Below, piece after piece: positions 61,210 to 64,000 of a DNA stretch of 64,000 nt. The notes beneath the pieces are model-generated. The model was not told the origin of the DNA and searched no databases. It saw nothing but the letters and a program-made list of their open reading frames with translations. The DNA is from Chloroflexota bacterium. GTDB lineage: Bacteria > Chloroflexota > UBA4733. Location of the stretch: the NCBI GenBank assembly GCA_025449435.1, contig JANWJO010000201.1, positions 1-64,000 on the forward strand, in the 5' to 3' direction. A program made the position numbers and the translations under genes. Positions within the stretch are counted from its first letter, which is position 1. Every line of letters begins with the position of its first letter.

Positions 61210-61373
61210 AGCGGAGAATTCCCACACTGGTGAGCGAGCAGGCAGCATTGAATAGACAGAGAGGCGTGGTCACGATCACCCATGTTGGCTGCCGAACATG
61301 GCTATAGCGGGTGGTCCACTCCGTTTGTAGGATCAATGTACGTATGAGAGCAGAGTAGACATGTGGACGGTTG

Positions 61374-62741
61374 ATGCGACCGAATGGTGACGGCGATGAA
61401 GCCTTCAATGCCATGCGCGGAACGCGGCGTCACCGGGCTGGCGTTTTGCTCCGGCCCCCTGAGCCAACGGTGTCTGCTAGCGACCAAGCGCATCCCGAGG
61501 ACGACGATCAGGTAGTGCCCTTGGGCGAACCTCCATCGGCGAGCGAAGATGACCCAGTGACGTCCATCTTGGCGACAGCTTCAGAGGGAGCGCCTCTGTC
61601 TGGTGACTTGTCCATTGAGTTGCCAGACAGTGTTGATTCCACAATTGAGAACTGGTCAGCAGTTTCACGCCAGATGCACCTCCTGGTGGAGCAGACGTTC
61701 ACGCTGAAGAGCGCCTACAGCGAGGCAGTGGCTGAAGCTGCACGCCAGCGGCAAGCGGCTGACGACGCGCTGCAAGTGAACGCTGAGCTCACACAACGGC
61801 TCAATGAGGCGTCCGCCCAACTCGCCGCGGCGACGTTGGCAAAGGAGCTGGCTGAACAGCGATTGGTCGCCGCCCAGACCTCCATCGAAGCTGCCGAAGA
61901 GCGAGCAATAGCAGCGGAGCGCCACCTTGAAGCGCTCCAGCGCGCCCCAGAGGAGCCAATAGACACTGGCGCTCATGACAACACTGACGAAACCAAGGAC
62001 GGTGTTCTGCCCGTGGGCGTTGCTCAAGCGGACTCACCGCAATCCGACAACCTGCGCCTTCAAGCTCAGAAGTCATTGGATCAGATGCAGGGTGCCCTGT
62101 CTCAACTCGCAGCAGTCCACGACAGTGCCCTCGCTACGATGGCCAGCCTGCGTGCTTCGCTGGTGGCGTGGGACCCGCGGACGGATAACCATCTCTCCGA
62201 GGCAGCGGTGAATCCGGGAGTCGCCGGCACAGACCGGCAACGTCCAACAGGCCTGCCAAGCGGGGCAAGTCCGAGACCGGCGACGGCGTTTACGGTGGCC
62301 AAGGACCGAGCTGAAAGCGGCATTGCCACTCAGCTGCCCAGCAGTCGAACGCCGTTACCGGTACCAGCGCCAGAGCGACACATACCTCAACCGTCCAGCC
62401 GGACGCCACAACCAGACGAAACAACCCAGGTCAGGGAGGATGAGCCAAACGCTGGGATCCTTACCGAGGTTACCATCGTTGCCGGACCGTTCACTAGCTT
62501 TGCCTCGGTCCATGAGTTTCGTAAAGCGATGGCCGGGCTTCCGGGCATACGTGAACTCCAGTTCCGTGGATTTGAAGAGTCCTACTTGCAAGTTTGGGTG
62601 CGCTACGAGAGCCCTGTGCCCATTGTGGACCGCCTGCGCGCGGTTGGACCCTTCCGATGTCGTGTGCTCAACGTGTCCGGCCGGACGATCACGTTGGTCA
62701 TCGTCGCTGATGTGCGACGTGACTACTCCTCGGCTGGATAG
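61374..62741 (+). CDS. Coiled-coil protein of unknown function
   Basis: 455 residues, not recognised. An acidic low-complexity N-terminus (about 1-95) leads to a predicted coiled coil (about 110-200, rich in Ala, Glu, Gln and Arg: AVAEAARQRQAADDAL, LAKELAEQRLVAAQTS). A second helical stretch (LRLQAQKSLDQMQGALSQL) and a proline-rich linker follow. The last 90 residues (VTIVAGPFTSFASVHEFRKA to TITLVIVADVRRD) look like a compact alpha/beta, ferredoxin-like domain, GLPGIRELQFRGFEESYLQVWV being the most conserved-looking part. No membrane segment. ATG 61374 follows GGACGG. It precedes the truncated GAF-PAS sensor on the same strand, and the two may work together. Confidence 0.72.
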   Translation: MRPNGDGDEAFNAMRGTRRHRAGVLLRPPEPTVSASDQAHPEDDDQVVPLGEPPSASEDDPVTSILATASEGAPLSGDLSIELPDSVDSTIENWSAVSRQMHLLVEQTFTLKSAYSEAVAEAARQRQAADDALQVNAELTQRLNEASAQLAAATLAKELAEQRLVAAQTSIEAAEERAIAAERHLEALQRAPEEPIDTGAHDNTDETKDGVLPVGVAQADSPQSDNLRLQAQKSLDQMQGALSQLAAVHDSALATMASLRASLVAWDPRTDNHLSEAAVNPGVAGTDRQRPTGLPSGASPRPATAFTVAKDRAESGIATQLPSSRTPLPVPAPERHIPQPSSRTPQPDETTQVREDEPNAGILTEVTIVAGPFTSFASVHEFRKAMAGLPGIRELQFRGFEESYLQVWVRYESPVPIVDRLRAVGPFRCRVLNVSGRTITLVIVADVRRDYSSAG

Positions 62742-62879
62742 GCCATGCATTGCTGGAGAGGATGTGGAGTCACGCGAGGACTTTGTTGCTCTCGACCAGT
62801 CAAGCGGCACCGCATCACTCTAAGCACGTGACGTTCCACATTGGTTTGAGTCGTGGATCTCATCAGCAGAGGTAAGGTG

Positions 62880-64000
62880 ATGCCGGCTCCCCGGACGGAT
62901 GTGCCGCTCGATAGCCAGGAACGAGGCAGCTTGATGGCCAGAGCGGTGGTCCGTCGGTCCTCTGATAGCACGGAGCGCGGATTCGAGCTGGCATCGGGCC
63001 TGTTCTTACTGCTCGCTGGCGCCTTCCTGGCATACACGGTCTACTTTGTATTGCCAAAGCCAGCCGGGCCTAACGGTACAACTTGGGTTGCTGTTGGGCT
63101 AGCAGGAGTCGTGGCAGTGCTTGGCGTCGTCATTCTCGTGCGCTCACAGCGTAGCCGCCGACCATCCAGTGCCGCATTCCTTGACATACTCAAGTGGTGC
63201 GATCATCAATTAACGCTAGCATCCGATGTTCCGCGGGTGGTGACCGTGGTCGTGGAAGGATTACGCGGCCTCCTCGATTCCCGCGAGCGTGCCGCTCTCT
63301 ACCTGGGCGATGAAGATGCTATGCGGCTGGCTGGTGCGACAACGACCGAGGTTATGGCGGCGACGGTAGCCTCGCTTTCACTAGCAGAGTTGCCGCAACG
63401 CCAGCGAACGGGGTTGGCGCTCGGAGAGCCCATCGAAGCTAGCGGGAGCGCTGTTGCCGTCCTCGCTCGACGGCTGCATCTCTCTGCAGAGTCGAGATGG
63501 GCGTATGTAGTACCTGTGTCGCATCATAACGGGGTTCTTGGACTCATCGTCGTTCACGCCCCGGCCGAGATGGTGGCGGAGCGGTTCTCCGCGATCACTG
63601 CTTTGGCCTCCAGCGCGGCGTTGGCGTTACGATCAGTCCAGCCGGCCCGCACTCCGGACGATGTGGCGCGCGAAGCGCTGGTCCGGCAAATGCCGGACGT
63701 CTGGCTCGTGGTGTCCACCGACGGGTCCATTGAATATGCTTCCGACGCCGCTCAATTAGTGTTCGGTACCGCGGCCGTGGAGTTGACCGGCCGGTCGATC
63801 TTGGACCTTGTGGCTGCTGCAGACGCACCAGAGCTCATTCGAGCGCTCGCGCAAACGTCGAGCGACCGAGCACAGGTTCATCTGGACACCATCGAGGTGC
63901 GAAGCGCGACGGGCGTGAGTGTTGCGCGGTCCCTGACTACACGACCATTCACCATGGCAAATGACCAACCCGGAATACTAGCCGTCCTGCGCGATCGGGC
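62880..64000 (+). CDS. Membrane GAF-PAS sensor protein, 3'-truncated
   Basis: The open frame starts at ATG 62880 with AGAGGTAAGG just upstream and runs off the window end (373 codons seen). Two membrane segments lie at about 37-58 (LASGLFLLLAGAFLAYTVYF) and 70-88 (VAVGLAGVVAVLGVVILV). A GAF-like domain follows (about 103-255, from FLDILKWCDHQLTLASDVP to LASSAALALRSV), then a PAS-like domain (265 onward, VWLVVSTDGSIEYASDAA, VELTGRSILDLV). A kinase or GGDEF output is expected beyond the window. The 138 bases before it hold only a short weak frame. Confidence 0.85.
   Translation, partial: MPAPRTDVPLDSQERGSLMARAVVRRSSDSTERGFELASGLFLLLAGAFLAYTVYFVLPKPAGPNGTTWVAVGLAGVVAVLGVVILVRSQRSRRPSSAAFLDILKWCDHQLTLASDVPRVVTVVVEGLRGLLDSRERAALYLGDEDAMRLAGATTTEVMAATVASLSLAELPQRQRTGLALGEPIEASGSAVAVLARRLHLSAESRWAYVVPVSHHNGVLGLIVVHAPAEMVAERFSAITALASSAALALRSVQPARTPDDVAREALVRQMPDVWLVVSTDGSIEYASDAAQLVFGTAAVELTGRSILDLVAAADAPELIRALAQTSSDRAQVHLDTIEVRSATGVSVARSLTTRPFTMANDQPGILAVLRDR

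Noticed and set aside
61184..61373. Lysine riboswitch upstream of aspartate kinase
   Set aside because: The predicted leader is only about 12 bases and the 190-base region shows none of the lysine aptamer's conserved segments.
62742..62835. Short Cys- and Arg-rich frame after the coiled-coil gene
   Set aside because: About 28 codons, no clear ribosome binding site and no recognisable motif.
1..64000. CRISPR arrays, insertion sequences, prophage or integrative elements
   Set aside because: No regularly spaced repeats, transposase, integrase or phage structural genes were seen on either strand.

Overview
The window reads as a chromosomal segment of a GC-rich bacterium with dense short-spaced operons, ATGA/GTGA overlaps, frequent GTG and TTG starts, and tRNA genes that do not encode CCA. 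A Chloroflexota member is the best guess. It rests on the mix of an OpcA-type pentose phosphate operon, a CysO-like sulfur carrier beside a zinc-ribbon threonine synthase, an SCO1664-family kinase-like protein, GatCA, UvrC fused to a DnaQ exonuclease, and many GAF-domain histidine kinases. Actinomycetota-like relatives are the main alternative. I see no transposase, integrase, phage gene or CRISPR array, so this looks like core plus niche-specific chromosome rather than a mobile island. Layout: 1-5.7 kb holds a truncated sugar isomerase, a NarL/LuxR-type two-component pair, a DnaQ-UvrC fusion and proB. 5.8-10.9 kb holds a secreted S41 protease-like protein, an SCO1664-family protein, an FAD amine oxidase-like protein and a Gfo/Idh/MocA dehydrogenase. 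11-15 kb is a pcrA-gatC-gatA operon. 15.2-23 kb has two more dehydrogenases, a GGDEF protein with a degenerate receiver, an acetamidase-like protein, and an aminotransferase overlapping a cytoplasmic ceramidase-like hydrolase. 23.0-23.3 kb is a three-tRNA cluster (Leu, Gln, Asn), followed by mutS2, purM and purN. 27.5-33.8 kb holds a GAF histidine kinase, the SAM-riboswitch-controlled thrC-like plus cysO-like operon, an FtsH-like membrane AAA protease and a membrane-anchored protein. 34-42.4 kb holds a methyltransferase, glutamate dehydrogenase, a four-GAF histidine kinase with a small pseudo-receiver, a sugar isomerase, peptidase T and two small unknowns. 42.4-49.2 kb is a minus-strand operon tal-gnd-zwf-opcA-pgl plus a dehydrogenase, covering the oxidative pentose phosphate branch. 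49.4-59.3 kb holds a CPBP membrane protease, DedA, gpsA and an envelope or exopolysaccharide operon: a glycoside hydrolase/O-antigen-ligase fusion, UDP-xylose synthase, a flippase-like membrane protein and two glycosyltransferases. 59.3-64 kb holds an HD hydrolase, aspartate kinase, a coiled-coil protein and a truncated membrane GAF-PAS sensor. The most interesting unit is at 29.1-31.1 kb. A clear SAM-I riboswitch, normally an OFF switch for methionine and cysteine genes, precedes a threonine-synthase-like PLP enzyme and a CysO-type sulfur carrier with a GGR tail. Downstream sequence can form a hairpin that hides the thrC ribosome binding site. Together these suggest a carrier-thiocarboxylate route to homocysteine (or cysteine) run by a ThrC homologue. 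That function is inference; the riboswitch and the gene pairing are seen directly. A second unexpected signal is an identical 10-mer, GGTATACTCG, that I found by eye just upstream of four separate genes. It probably is the main core promoter of this organism.
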